Program-made: the position numbers and the translations under genes
Source of the DNA: Dichetophora obliterata
Lineage: Eukaryota > Arthropoda > Insecta > Diptera > Sciomyzidae
Reading direction: 5' to 3'
NCBI GenBank assembly: GCA_963920525.1
Contig: OY986437.1
Span: 26,616,363-26,680,362 of the forward strand
DNA: 64,000 bases
Shown: positions 21,501 through 30,827 of the stretch, one piece after another
Numbering within the stretch: the first letter of the stretch is position 1
Layout of the letters: every line of letters starts with the position of its first letter
Notes under the pieces: model-generated
Databases searched by the model: none
What the model was told of the DNA's origin: nothing
Seen by the model: the letters and a program-made list of their open reading frames with translations, nothing else

Positions 21501-21647
21501 TGAGTTGCTTTTTTTTCCCAGATAGCCAATTGGCTTGGTTGAAAACGGTGTGCACTTTTAAAAACACTGAAGCGGACCGTTTCGTTGTCAGCAAACTATG
21601 CATTGTTGTTTCATATAAGCGTGCCATTTATTAAGTTGTATATTAAT

Positions 21648-22044
21648 GTTGATTTTCTATGATTTAAATACAAATTCTAAATGTTTGATAGTTTAAATCA
21701 TTATTGATTTTAAATACAAAATCTAGTTGTTTGATAGTTTAAAATCGTTTATTGAGCTTTAGATCAGGTTAGACCAATTAATTGCTCTAACGAATTTTTT
21801 TCAAAGAAACAACAGCAACAACACTTTCAATATGAAAAGAAAAAAAACATCACTAGCTGATTAATTAGTTAGCTGATTGATTAACTAGTTTAACCTGACC
21901 TAAAGCTCAATAAACGATTTTAAACTATCAAACAACTAGAATTTGTATTTAAAATCAAGAATGATTTAAACTATCAAACAATTAGAATTTATATTAAAAT
22001 CATAGAAAATCAACACAAAAAATAACAAGGTCATTTAGAAAACT
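21648..22044. repeat. Foldback element, copy 2, flanked by 17-bp direct repeats
   Basis: It has the same two-part arms as copy 1 at 12253, with outer ends GTTGATTTTCTATGATTTAA facing their complement, which ends GAAAATCAAC near 22014. A tail of about 27 bases (AATAACAAGGTCATTTAGAA...) follows the right arm, as in copy 1. A 17-bp direct repeat, TTAAGTTGTATATTAAT, lies at 21631-21647 and 22045-22061 and looks like a target duplication. That is long for a cut-and-paste element. Confidence 0.85.
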
Positions 22045-23033
22045 TTAAGTTGTATATTAATTTTATTTGTTGTTAAACAGTTGTAACTTTTTCTTAAAAA
22101 ATTTTTTATTAAGTTGCAACAATAAGCTAAACAATAAACGGCAACTCAACTGCACTACCTTGATTTCAATACAAGGGTGAAAAAAAGGGAAAAAAGACAA
22201 GAACAAACGTCACATCAAGCGAATATGACATAAATTTCAATTCGATTCTTGATAAATATAAAAAAGGACTTTACAATTATATAGAGAATAGTTTAAAGGT
22301 ACAAAAACTTGTCATTTTTATACCAGCAAATCAGACGCTGCCGTTTTAAGTACCGTTTAGCTGGCACAGTAACATTCATGGCTTGTTGGGTTGTAATGCA
22401 ATAGAGAATACAGATGCATGTAGCTAGAGAGCCAGTATGTGGCTACAAAAAAATGTACTACTACTAGCCAAGGTTGCCAGTTAAAATTTAAAACAATCCG
22501 ACAAAAAGTTACTTTTTTCACAATAACATAAATTAATACAACAAAAATTACCATTGTAAAGAAAAACAAAAAATTTCTACCGCAATAAAAAAATATCAAA
22601 AAAATCTCACGATCATTAAAAATTACCACACAAATACCACGCGTTTTAAAAAAAGGCACAGTTTCGAAAGTATCGTAAGTATAGACGTAGAATTCCTTTT
22701 TATATAGTAATAGAGAAATATTTTGTTTTTTTCATTCATATTTTTAAAAACTATTTAAAAACATTTCATCTTCTAAATAAAAATTATTCAAAAACAAATT
22801 TGTTGTTTTTGTTGCCTTCTAAACTTACTTGATCTAAAAAGCTCACAATTAAATTCATGTAAAAATTTGTTTTGTTTTATAAAAAGTTTTCGTTTGATAT
22901 TTTTAGTGATGAATTTGTTGTTAATTTTTTATGTTTGTTACAACTAAATGTAATTCAAAGTTACGTTTAATAAATGGAAATAAAATCGATAAAATTTAAA
23001 TTATTTATTTTTCCTGTAGAAAAGAGCATTAAC

Positions 23034-23079
23034 CTATATATATATATATACAATATATATATATATAACAATATATATA
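23034..23079. repeat. (TA)n microsatellite in the inverted-repeat loop
   Basis: Three TATATATATA tracts separated by CAA/ACAA interruptions. Confidence 0.9.
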
Positions 23080-23186
23080 TCAAACGAAAAGTTTTTATAA
23101 AACAAAACAAATTTTATTATGAATTTAATTGAGAGCTTTTTAGATCAAGTTAGTTTGAAGAAGGCAACAACAACAACAACAACAAA

Positions 23187-23735
23187 CTTGATAAGCTTAC
23201 CATTTGGCTTGAAAAGTGGAAAATTGTTGTCAATTCCGATAAATCAACACATGTAACTTTCGCTTTAAGAAGAGGTGACTGCCCACCTGTTAGCATCAGC
23301 GGTGAAAGCATTCCAAAAAGTGACTCAGTAAAGTATCTTGGGCTTACTTTAGACAAACGAATGACTTGGAAACCACACATCAAGGCCAAACGCACACAGT
23401 TGAACATGAAAAATCGAAAACTCTATTGGCTTCTAGGTCGACACTCGCAGCTTTCTCTCAATAACAAGGTGCGAATTTATAATGCCATTTTAAAGCCGGT
23501 TTGGACCTACGGAATACAATTATGGGGAACTGCCAGCAACTCAAATGTAGAAATTCTAGAGAGATACCAATCAAAAACTCTTAGGCTCTTAACAAACGCA
23601 GCGTGGTTTATATCCAACAAAACTATTAATAGAGACCTTAACGTCGTACCTGTAAAAGAAGAAATCAGCAGATTTAGCACCAAATATTTGCAAAGGCTCA
23701 GCGACCATTCAAATGGCGATATCCTTATTGGATGA
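23187..23735 (+). pseudogene. Jockey-type ORF2 C-terminal fragment
   Basis: The frame is open for 182 codons from the truncation point to TGA. It starts within the thumb region (LTIWLEKWKIVVNSDKST), then has VKYLGLTLDKRMTWKPHI, LYWLLGRHSQLSLNNKVRIY, ILKPVWTYGIQLWGTASNSN and ILERYQSKTLRLLTNA. The YLGLxLD block and the WTYGIQLWG block are strongly diagnostic of the Jockey clade. Only the end of ORF2 is present, as is usual for 5'-truncated copies. The absence of stops suggests this is among the younger insertions in the window. Confidence 0.93.
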
Positions 23736-23925
23736 CAGCGAAGAAACGAGAAGACTGAAGCGGAAGCATGTTTTAGATTTACCTTTTCTAAACTAAATCT
23801 TTACAACTAGTGCATAATACCTTGTCGTGTATTTCAATGGAAATGTACGACTTTATGTCAATTTAGCATAATCATCTTGTTTGCTTATTGTTTATTATAA
23901 TAAACAGATTGCAAATATAAATAAA

Positions 23926-23962
<37 letters not shown>
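23187..23962 (+). mobile_element. 5'-truncated Jockey-clade non-LTR insertion with poly(A) tail
   Basis: It begins abruptly after a (CAA)n tract and ends with about 35 A (23928-23962) preceded by AATAAA-like signals. It lies inside the right arm of an inverted repeat, so it is younger than that repeat. It holds the C-terminal part of a reverse transcriptase ORF plus about 190 bp of 3' untranslated sequence. Confidence 0.9.
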
Positions 23963-23964
<2 letters not shown>

Positions 23965-24088
23965 AGATGAAATGTTTTAAAATAGTTTTGAAAAATATAA
24001 ATAAAAAACAAGAATTTTTCTCTATTACTGTATAAAAAAGAATTCTACGCCTGCACTTGCGATACTATTGAAACTGTGTCTTTTTTTA

Positions 24089-24264
24089 GCTAATCTTAAG
24101 CCACTTTGCTGTTGTTCTAACTGGTGGTCCTAAGCAATTTAATTCTGGCATGAGTTCTTCCCATTTCTTTTTCGCCTGAACTTTGGAACAAATATCCATT
24201 GCAGTCAAAGTTTGCCTCCATCAATGAGACCAGTTTTTCTAACTGCGATTTGTTGCTTAGATCT
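24089..24264 (-). pseudogene. Myb/SANT-like DNA-binding protein relic of the Harbinger element
   Basis: The minus strand gives SQLEKLVSLMEANFD (about 24245-24200) and, in a second phase, KKKWEELMPELNCLGPPVRT followed by KW. The EKLVxxMExNxD ... WxELxxxLNxLGPPxR pattern is the Myb/SANT-like domain of the second protein of PIF/Harbinger elements, which binds DNA and helps the transposase enter the nucleus. A frameshift splits the two halves. The start is not preserved. Confidence 0.8.
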
Positions 24265-24554
24265 GCATATAATTTACAAAAACAGTTCAATATTAGTTTT
24301 TAGTCTTTAAAAATGAAAATACAATCACAAAATACGTAAATTTTTAACAATTTTTGCTCAGCATGCATCGCATCGAAAGCAAAATTCTATTAGACTGAAA
24401 TTTCGATGAGCAACGAACATTTCGATAGGGTTGCACTGCTCATAATAAGAATTTAACGTTGAATACTCGTTGTTCGATAACCAGCGAAGATCGAACGTCG
24501 AAAACAACTCATAATAAGGGCCTTAATATCAAATAAACTTTCATAGTCAACGAA

Positions 24555-24623
24555 GGTTTTTGGATCAGTTGGTAGTGTATAGTACTATCAATCTAAAGGA
24601 TTATGAGTTCGATTATCAATGCT
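24555..24623 (+). other. tRNA-like sequence, possible SINE head
   Basis: GGATCAGTTGGTAGTG resembles an A-box/D-arm, CTATCAATCTAAAGG an anticodon loop and variable region, and GAGTTCGATTA a B-box. The T-stem does not pair cleanly and no acceptor stem forms, so this is a pseudogene or the 5' part of a tRNA-derived SINE, not a working tRNA. It starts about 30 bp outside the Harbinger element. Confidence 0.5.
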
Positions 24624-24639
24624 AAAAAAGAAGATATTT

Positions 24640-27360
24640 TTATTAATTTTATATTCTCTTGTTGCAATCGACACAAAAAGCAATAACAATTCTAAGGAAA
24701 AGGTGTATGGAAAATGTGTCGTTTTTCAGATTTCACTCAAGCAAATCACAAAACGAGGCGTAAAAAGCTTCGTTTCAAAAATTTACACCTTCTCAAAGTC
24801 AAAATGGGCCTCGAAAAGCCCAATCGCACATCCTAGGGTTAATGAAGGCAATTTTAAACGTTTTTTTTCTTCTTCGTAAAACACTGATTCACAAGTATAT
24901 GTTTGCTACCATACAAAATGCTTCCATTTCGTCAAATCTTATCCAATTTTGGTCATTTTAAACTCGTTGGAAAGTTTTGTTTGGTCTTAGAAAATTTCTG
25001 CAAATGGTTCTTGTAATTTTCTAGCGGTAATTAAATCATGTAAAATGAAAGAATAGATCACAATTAATTACGAAAATATAAATTACTTATGTTTGAAGAA
25101 GTATATATTGACTCGTCAATATACCCAAGAATTTGATTTATTATTCACAAAAAGCCCAACAGAAGTTCCACTTAAAATTTTTTTTATTCGCAATACATGT
25201 TGATCGAAGTAATTTACAATCTGAAATGAAAAATTTATATGAGACATTTAAATAACTGGTATCATGCTAATTTTATATTGGTATTTTTATAGAAACTATT
25301 GTAGCTACAGTCAATTCAAAGAAATATAAATTGAATTGAAATGGGAAAATTTAGTATATGATAATTCTACTTAGCAAGCAGCAGCAGCGAGGTTATACAT
25401 GCATATGCATTATATTTATATCTTTTAATTATGTCTTCACGTGTCTGTTGCAATAACACTAACCTCTGGAACGATCCAGCAGAAATTTAGTTATTTCATA
25501 TGTATATTTGTATTAGGTCAATGCAATAGAAGTAGAGTAAAAGTGAAGTGGACACGTTTTCAGTTTAAATTTTTTTTTTTAAGTAGGAATCACAAAGCAC
25601 CACTTTTTAAGCCTAGCACAAGCTCATTTATAGTAAAGATAATTATTATGGATTCTATGCAATTCCGTGTTACTGTGCTGAGAAAAAACGTGATGAATAT
25701 TATTATTGCAATGCCAATGGTTGCTTTCATACACTTTTCTACAGATTTTTTTTTTCTCTGCAAAGATACATTATTAATATATTAAATATTCAACAACTTT
25801 GTAGTATTTGCATTAAATAAAAAATAAAATAAAAACAATAAAATGTTATCTATGAAAAGCATTCAGCTAATTCAAAAAGATGTTGATGAGACGAACACGT
25901 GTGCAGATAGACAGGTTAACAGACAACAATTCAATATTTTTCATGAAATATTTTCCAAAAAAAAGTAAACAGCAAAGAAATAATGTATATCAAGTAAAAC
26001 AGCATAACAATCTTTTTGTAATGGCAAGCAAAAATTAAAGCAATGCAGCCATTCATAAATTTTCTTAGAGCCGCCATGATGTGTTTGAAATTTGTCTAGA
26101 ACTCAAAGAAAACAATGAAATTTGTTTTGCATATTAATGCCATAGGATCATTTTAAAATTACTCAAATAATTTTGTGCAAAAGTTTAACAAAATCAATAA
26201 AGCAACTGTTCCAAGGCTTTACAGTTATTGCAATCTGCCTCCTGACCGTATTTCCAAAAATTTTGCCCACTTCTCAACCATTTAAATGCTTAGACATGCT
26301 TCCACCAGTGAATGTAGTAGGTGTGTTATTATAAATTTCAAGTTAATTATTTATTGCTGTCTTGGCGGATTGTAGCCATTTGTAATCCATATTAATTATT
26401 AAGAAGACGCTAAGAATTCCATTAACTAATGATAAGGATAATTGTACAAGTGGGCTGTTAATGTTTCAAATACTCAGCAATAGCTATCTAAATATGTAGC
26501 TAAAAAAGCACTTTGAGCTTTTTGAAGGTCAGCGAAACGGTTAAATTATTGAAGAAGTAAAGGAAATACATTAGGCTAAAGTATTTTCAGGGCTTAAAAA
26601 CATTGATTAGTATATAACTACGAATCAATGAGAGACAGCCCAGGCCCAAGTGCCTCAGGGCTTAGACACATTAATGTTTCGCTAAGGTCCAGCAATAATT
26701 ACATAAAAACAATCCGAAAATGTCTTTCATTAATTTGTTGTACATAAATATTAAATTACATTCATTTAGTTCATTGATTGCTGATTATAATAAGAGCAAA
26801 GCGAGAAAATCTATGTTCTGTCTGAAGTGATTTTAGTTGTTGTTTAGTTGGTTCTTTCTTTTTTTTTTGCTATTCATCTTGACTTATATACAAAGCACTT
26901 GATATTCAATATAACGTGATGTGTTCAAAGTCGACTTGCTTATGTTGTCAAGGTAAAAATTATTTATTCTCGGACGACTAAACACAATTCGTGCTATTCA
27001 TACAAGTTGATTGACAAAGTAAATGATAGATGGCATTAAATTTCTACACACTCAATAATGTTTATTTAATATATATTCGGTTTAAGCTTTACTATATTTT
27101 GAGGGCGAAAATTGTAGTTGGATTCTATTGAAAAGTGATAGTTTAACCCAGTGCCATATGTAGATTTTATTTTAGCGGGGGATTTCAAGCATGTTTTATA
27201 TACAAAGTTTAAAATTAGTCTCTTAGCAAAATGGCGCAATCATGTTTGTCAATTCAATTTTTATTATTTAAGATATTTTAAGAACAAATTCATAAAGATG
27301 TTTATTGATTTTGTTTTATTGAAGTGTTATTCAATTTTACTCAAGGCAAATTTTGTTTAA
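24640..27360. other. Long stretch with no recognised gene
   Basis: Open frames at 24619-24879, 25441-25785 and 27151-27360 have no family features. Short AGCAGCAGC and CATATGCAT tracts appear near 25380-25410. No inverted ends or tandem arrays were noticed, so this may be old intronic or intergenic DNA. Confidence 0.45.
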
Positions 27361-27364
27361 TTAA

Positions 27365-30105
27365 CCCTTAAATGCATAGAATTTCTTCCCATGTCGGAAC
27401 GAGGGCAGTTTTTGGTTGAAAAAAAGCTTTTAGCTCACACTGATTTAAAGCTTTCGTTTTTCTCCAACGGCAACACTTACAGAACTCAGCTGACTGAACT
27501 ATTTGCCGCCAAAGTAAATAAACGCTGCTTGCAAAATAAAGATCAGAAGAGTACTTCAATAAATAAAATAAAATAAAATAGTTAAGTGTATATTTCGCCT
27601 AAAAAAAAAACCAAGTAAGTTACATAGTCTATAATTTACACATATTTATCGTTAGATCAGAGTTTTATGTTTTTTGGTGCCCCCAACGAACAAAAGCATA
27701 ATTGTGCCTTATATGGCACATCATGCACTAAGCGCACTTCGTCCTAAAAGCCGTTTATGTAAATTTTTTGTATATCATATTTGAAATCGCTGGCTTTATT
27801 TGTTTTTCTTTGCTTTATTGTTTTAGTTGCTTTACTTGCTTTTTTTTTTTGTTGTTGCGTATTACGATTCGTTTACAGGCACTGAAACATTCGTAAATTC
27901 AGAAATGAATCTGATATAAAGGAGTATATCTAGGAACTTATAGATTTAGAGCACAGCGAGGATGGTAATATTAATGAAGATGATTCTGCTGATGATATAA
28001 TTTAAAATAGGGGATAATAAGCATACACAGTTAGTGGCTGGTGACAACAAGACAGATGATGATGATGAGGATGAAGAGACTCATGTCGTAAAATGCAACA
28101 ATGGTTTGGTAACAGATCTTGAAGTATTGATGCAAACGCATTGACAAATATCGGTGTAGCTTTAACAAGTATTGATGCAGTCGCATCTACAAGTATTGAT
28201 CCAATTGCATCAACGATTGCAATAAACAATCCTTGGGCCGAATTTCTGTCCTTATCCAATAATATTGTAGTAGACAAGGATGCTAATAATTTTAAAAATG
28301 TAAAGTGGCAAAAAAAAATTTGATACTGAACAATTACCAAATAATGTTCCACGGCAACGACGATGTATCTAAATTTTCTGATGAATTATTTACACCTTAC
28401 CAGTTTTTAAATTTTATGCTGAGTGATGACATCTTAAATCACATTGTCAGTCACACGCTTTTATACGCGTATCAAAAAAATTAACCAAAATTTGCATTTG
28501 ATATCCCAGAGCTTAAAATCTCGTAGGTATTCCTAACTATATGGCACTTTATGAAGTCCGTAATTACTAGTGGACTGATGGTCCCCAAATCATAAAAGAA
28601 ACAATGACTACCAACCGTTTCCACAAAAAATTCCATCAGTGCTTCATTTCAACAACAATCTTGAAGCTCCTACTCATTTGACTACCATATCAGATCGTTT
28701 GTTCAAGATTCGGCCCATAGTAGATATGCTAAATAGAAACTTTTCAAAGGAGGCAATGTCTAGCCGTTTGTGAGTTGATGAGCAAATGTGTGCTACTTAA
28801 ATGCGTCACTATATGAGACAGTATTTACCTTTGAAACCAAATAAATGGGGCTTTAAACTACTTTTACTGTGCGACGAATTAGGCTTTTATTACACTTTCG
28901 AGATATTCACAGGTGCTAATAACACGACATTACCACGCGAACCAGATCTTGGATCTTGTGCAAACATTGTCGTTCGTTTGGCCAGAGGCATACCTCGCAA
29001 TGTTAACCATGTACTTTTCTTTGACAATTTTTATATCACAATTCCCTTGGCTGTATACTTACGGACACAGGGTATCTACACACTTGACACTGTTCGTCGC
29101 ATTCGAATTCCAAACTGTAAACTGCCAAATGAAAACGAATTGAAGAAGTATGATGTGGTCGCAGCTCCGAGTTTGTAGCAAACATCACTGGAATTGACAT
29201 CACCTTGCTGGCATGGAAAGACAATAAAGTTGTCTATTTATTGTCATCTTATGTAGGTGAAAAGTCATTCGAAGTTATTCAGCCTGCTCACAACATTATG
29301 GCTTATGGCGGCACCTGTTGTTAGAAATGAATCCACAGTCAAACTGTTTTGCAGGAAAAACAAAACGACCATTGAAATTCCTTGTCCAAATGTTGTAAAG
29401 GAATACAACAAGCATATGGGAGGTGTTGATTTGCAGGATTCGTTCATGGGCTGTCGATGTGGCCATGATAAATGCATGGGTCTTTTATAATCGGGTAAAT
29501 AAGACAAGAAAGTATCCACTACAATATTTTAAGCTTAACGAATTTCGAAGAGAGGTTGCAGAGGTACTTAGTAAATAGTGCTTAGCCAAAAGTTTTTGTT
29601 ATAATTATTACTTTCTTTAGCTAAAAAAGGTCGTTCATCAAGAACTTTGGAAGCAGAACAGCACCAAAGGTCAAAGAAACCGAATGCAGCCCGCATACCA
29701 ACTAAGGAAATCCGTATGGACGCTATCGGTCACTGGCCCATGTACGATTCGAAGCGTCAACGCTGCTAATTGCCATCTTGCGATAAAATCATTTATATAT
29801 TGCTCAAAATGCGGAACACACCTATGCCTGAACGCTACCACTAATTGTTTTTATGATTTTCATAATAATTAAATAAATTTTTTAGATAATTCATAAATTT
29901 TTCTAACCTTTCTTTAAATTATATATATACAACTTAGAGTTACCTATGCTGCATGGTGTGCCATATGTGGCACAACCAGGTTAATGCAGTTAACACAGAA
30001 GTTAAAAGTTTGATTGAAAAATTAATAGCATATTCGTTTTTGGAATAACGACATACATATAGGCAATTTTTTTTATGAAAATCGCTAAGGTCATGCATTT
30101 TAGGG
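27365..30105 (+). mobile_element. piggyBac-family transposon, 2741 bp, degenerate
   Basis: It is flanked by TTAA at 27361-27364 and 30106-30109. The ends read CCCTTAAATGCAT and, on the complement of the right side, CCCTAAAATGCAT: 13-bp inverted ends starting CCC, as in piggyBac. Subterminal palindromic blocks around TATATGGCACA (27712) and GTGCCATATGTGGCACA (29956) occur near both ends. A decayed transposase occupies the middle. Confidence 0.93.
27940..29872 (+). pseudogene. piggyBac transposase relic
   Basis: An acidic N-terminal segment (EDGNINEDDSADDI, ~27957) is followed by KWQKK (28305), RLFKIRPIVDMLNRNFS (~28700), then VDEQM (28775), which holds the first expected catalytic Asp. MRQYLPLKPNKWGFKLLLLC (28810) and HVLFFDNFYITIPLAVYL (~29010; second Asp) follow, then IPCPNVVKEYNKHMGGVDLQ (~29380; third Asp). 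The C-terminal cysteine-rich end is CSKCGTHLC...NCF..FH (29800-29865). All three DDD positions are therefore visible, but stops (for example TAA at 28798 and TAG at 29176), frameshifts and a poorly preserved 28.35-28.7 kb segment make it non-functional. The family normally encodes ~550-600 residues. Confidence 0.92.
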
Positions 30106-30109
30106 TTAA

Positions 30110-30766
30110 CTAATTTTATTCAAACTAAAATACTGCCAGTCTTATAGTTTCTGGTTTTCTAACATAAATGGAGAGAACAAATTAAGCATTATATCCTTAA
30201 ACCTGACAGGAAAACCATCGGCTTAATTCAAGCCGATTCTTCATTATTATTCTTATATCGAGAAAATATCACATAAAATGTTTTAGTTTTAAAAGAAATT
30301 GTTTTGTCCCAGAAACTTTTTCTAAAAACAAAACTATAGTATAGCTTTTATTACTGCACTGTATCTATTATTTACGCCTTTCAAATGAATAACTTGAAAT
30401 TTTGCTCATAGCTCTGGTCGCAAAAGATTCCCATAAAATTGAAATTTCTCAAAATCAAATTAAAACTTCACCTACCCCCCGATACAAAGTTATTTCTAAA
30501 AAGTGGTCAAATCTCTTGAACCCACCCTGTGACCACTATATTTCTATGACGATTTCGTTCAAGCTATATTTTCACCCTTTTAGAGACATCTTTTAACTCT
30601 AATTTTGTTTTTTTGCTTTAGTTTATGGTTTAAATGAAAGAATAGAGAAGGTTAAGGTTTTGTTCAAAAATATTTGTACAGTTATGTGCAATTAATTTTG
30701 GAACAACCAAAAATGAACATTTTTTACTTTTTAATAAAAAATTAATATCGCTGGCCCTAGCTTATA
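30110..30766. other. Spacer between two piggyBac-type elements
   Basis: No feature recognised; the 64-codon frame at 30402-30596 is probably fortuitous. Confidence 0.4.
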
Positions 30767-30827
30767 TTAACCCTTTCAATGGCTATGCTGAACTAAGAAC
30801 AAAATATATTTTTTAAGGTAATATTCC

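Larger units (their letters stand above)
22648..24090. repeat. ~260-bp inverted repeat interrupted by a Jockey fragment
   Basis: The left arm 22648-22905 (e.g. GGCACAGTTTCGAAAGTATC, GTAGAATTCCTTTTTATA, ACATTTCATCTTC, AAAAGTTTTCGTTTGATAT) is matched in inverted order by 23074-23180 and 23963-24090. The right arm is split at 23187-23962 by the poly(A)-tailed Jockey insertion; about 30 bp of arm are missing at the junction. The loop contains a (TA)n tract. Confidence 0.85.
20744..24522. mobile_element. PIF/Harbinger transposon, degenerate, with several later insertions
   Basis: The ends GGCCCTTATTATGAG (20744) and CTCATAATAAGGGCC (ending 24522) are inverted, with further CGTTCGATCTTCG similarity inward. 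The flanks are TTA (20741-20743 and 24523-24525), the 3-bp duplication typical of PIF/Harbinger. Inside are a Myb/SANT-like protein relic on the minus strand (24089-24264), a possible transposase N-terminus on the plus strand (~21000), a foldback element, a long inverted repeat and a Jockey fragment. Opposed transposase and Myb-like genes are the normal Harbinger layout. Confidence 0.88.

Noticed and set aside
21331..21627. 98-codon minus-strand frame with poly-Gln and a hydrophobic run
   Set aside because: Translation of (CAA)n/(GTT)n microsatellite sequence inside the Harbinger element.
28002..28352. 116-codon minus-strand frame
   Set aside because: Antisense to the piggyBac transposase relic, whose plus-strand motifs are unmistakable.
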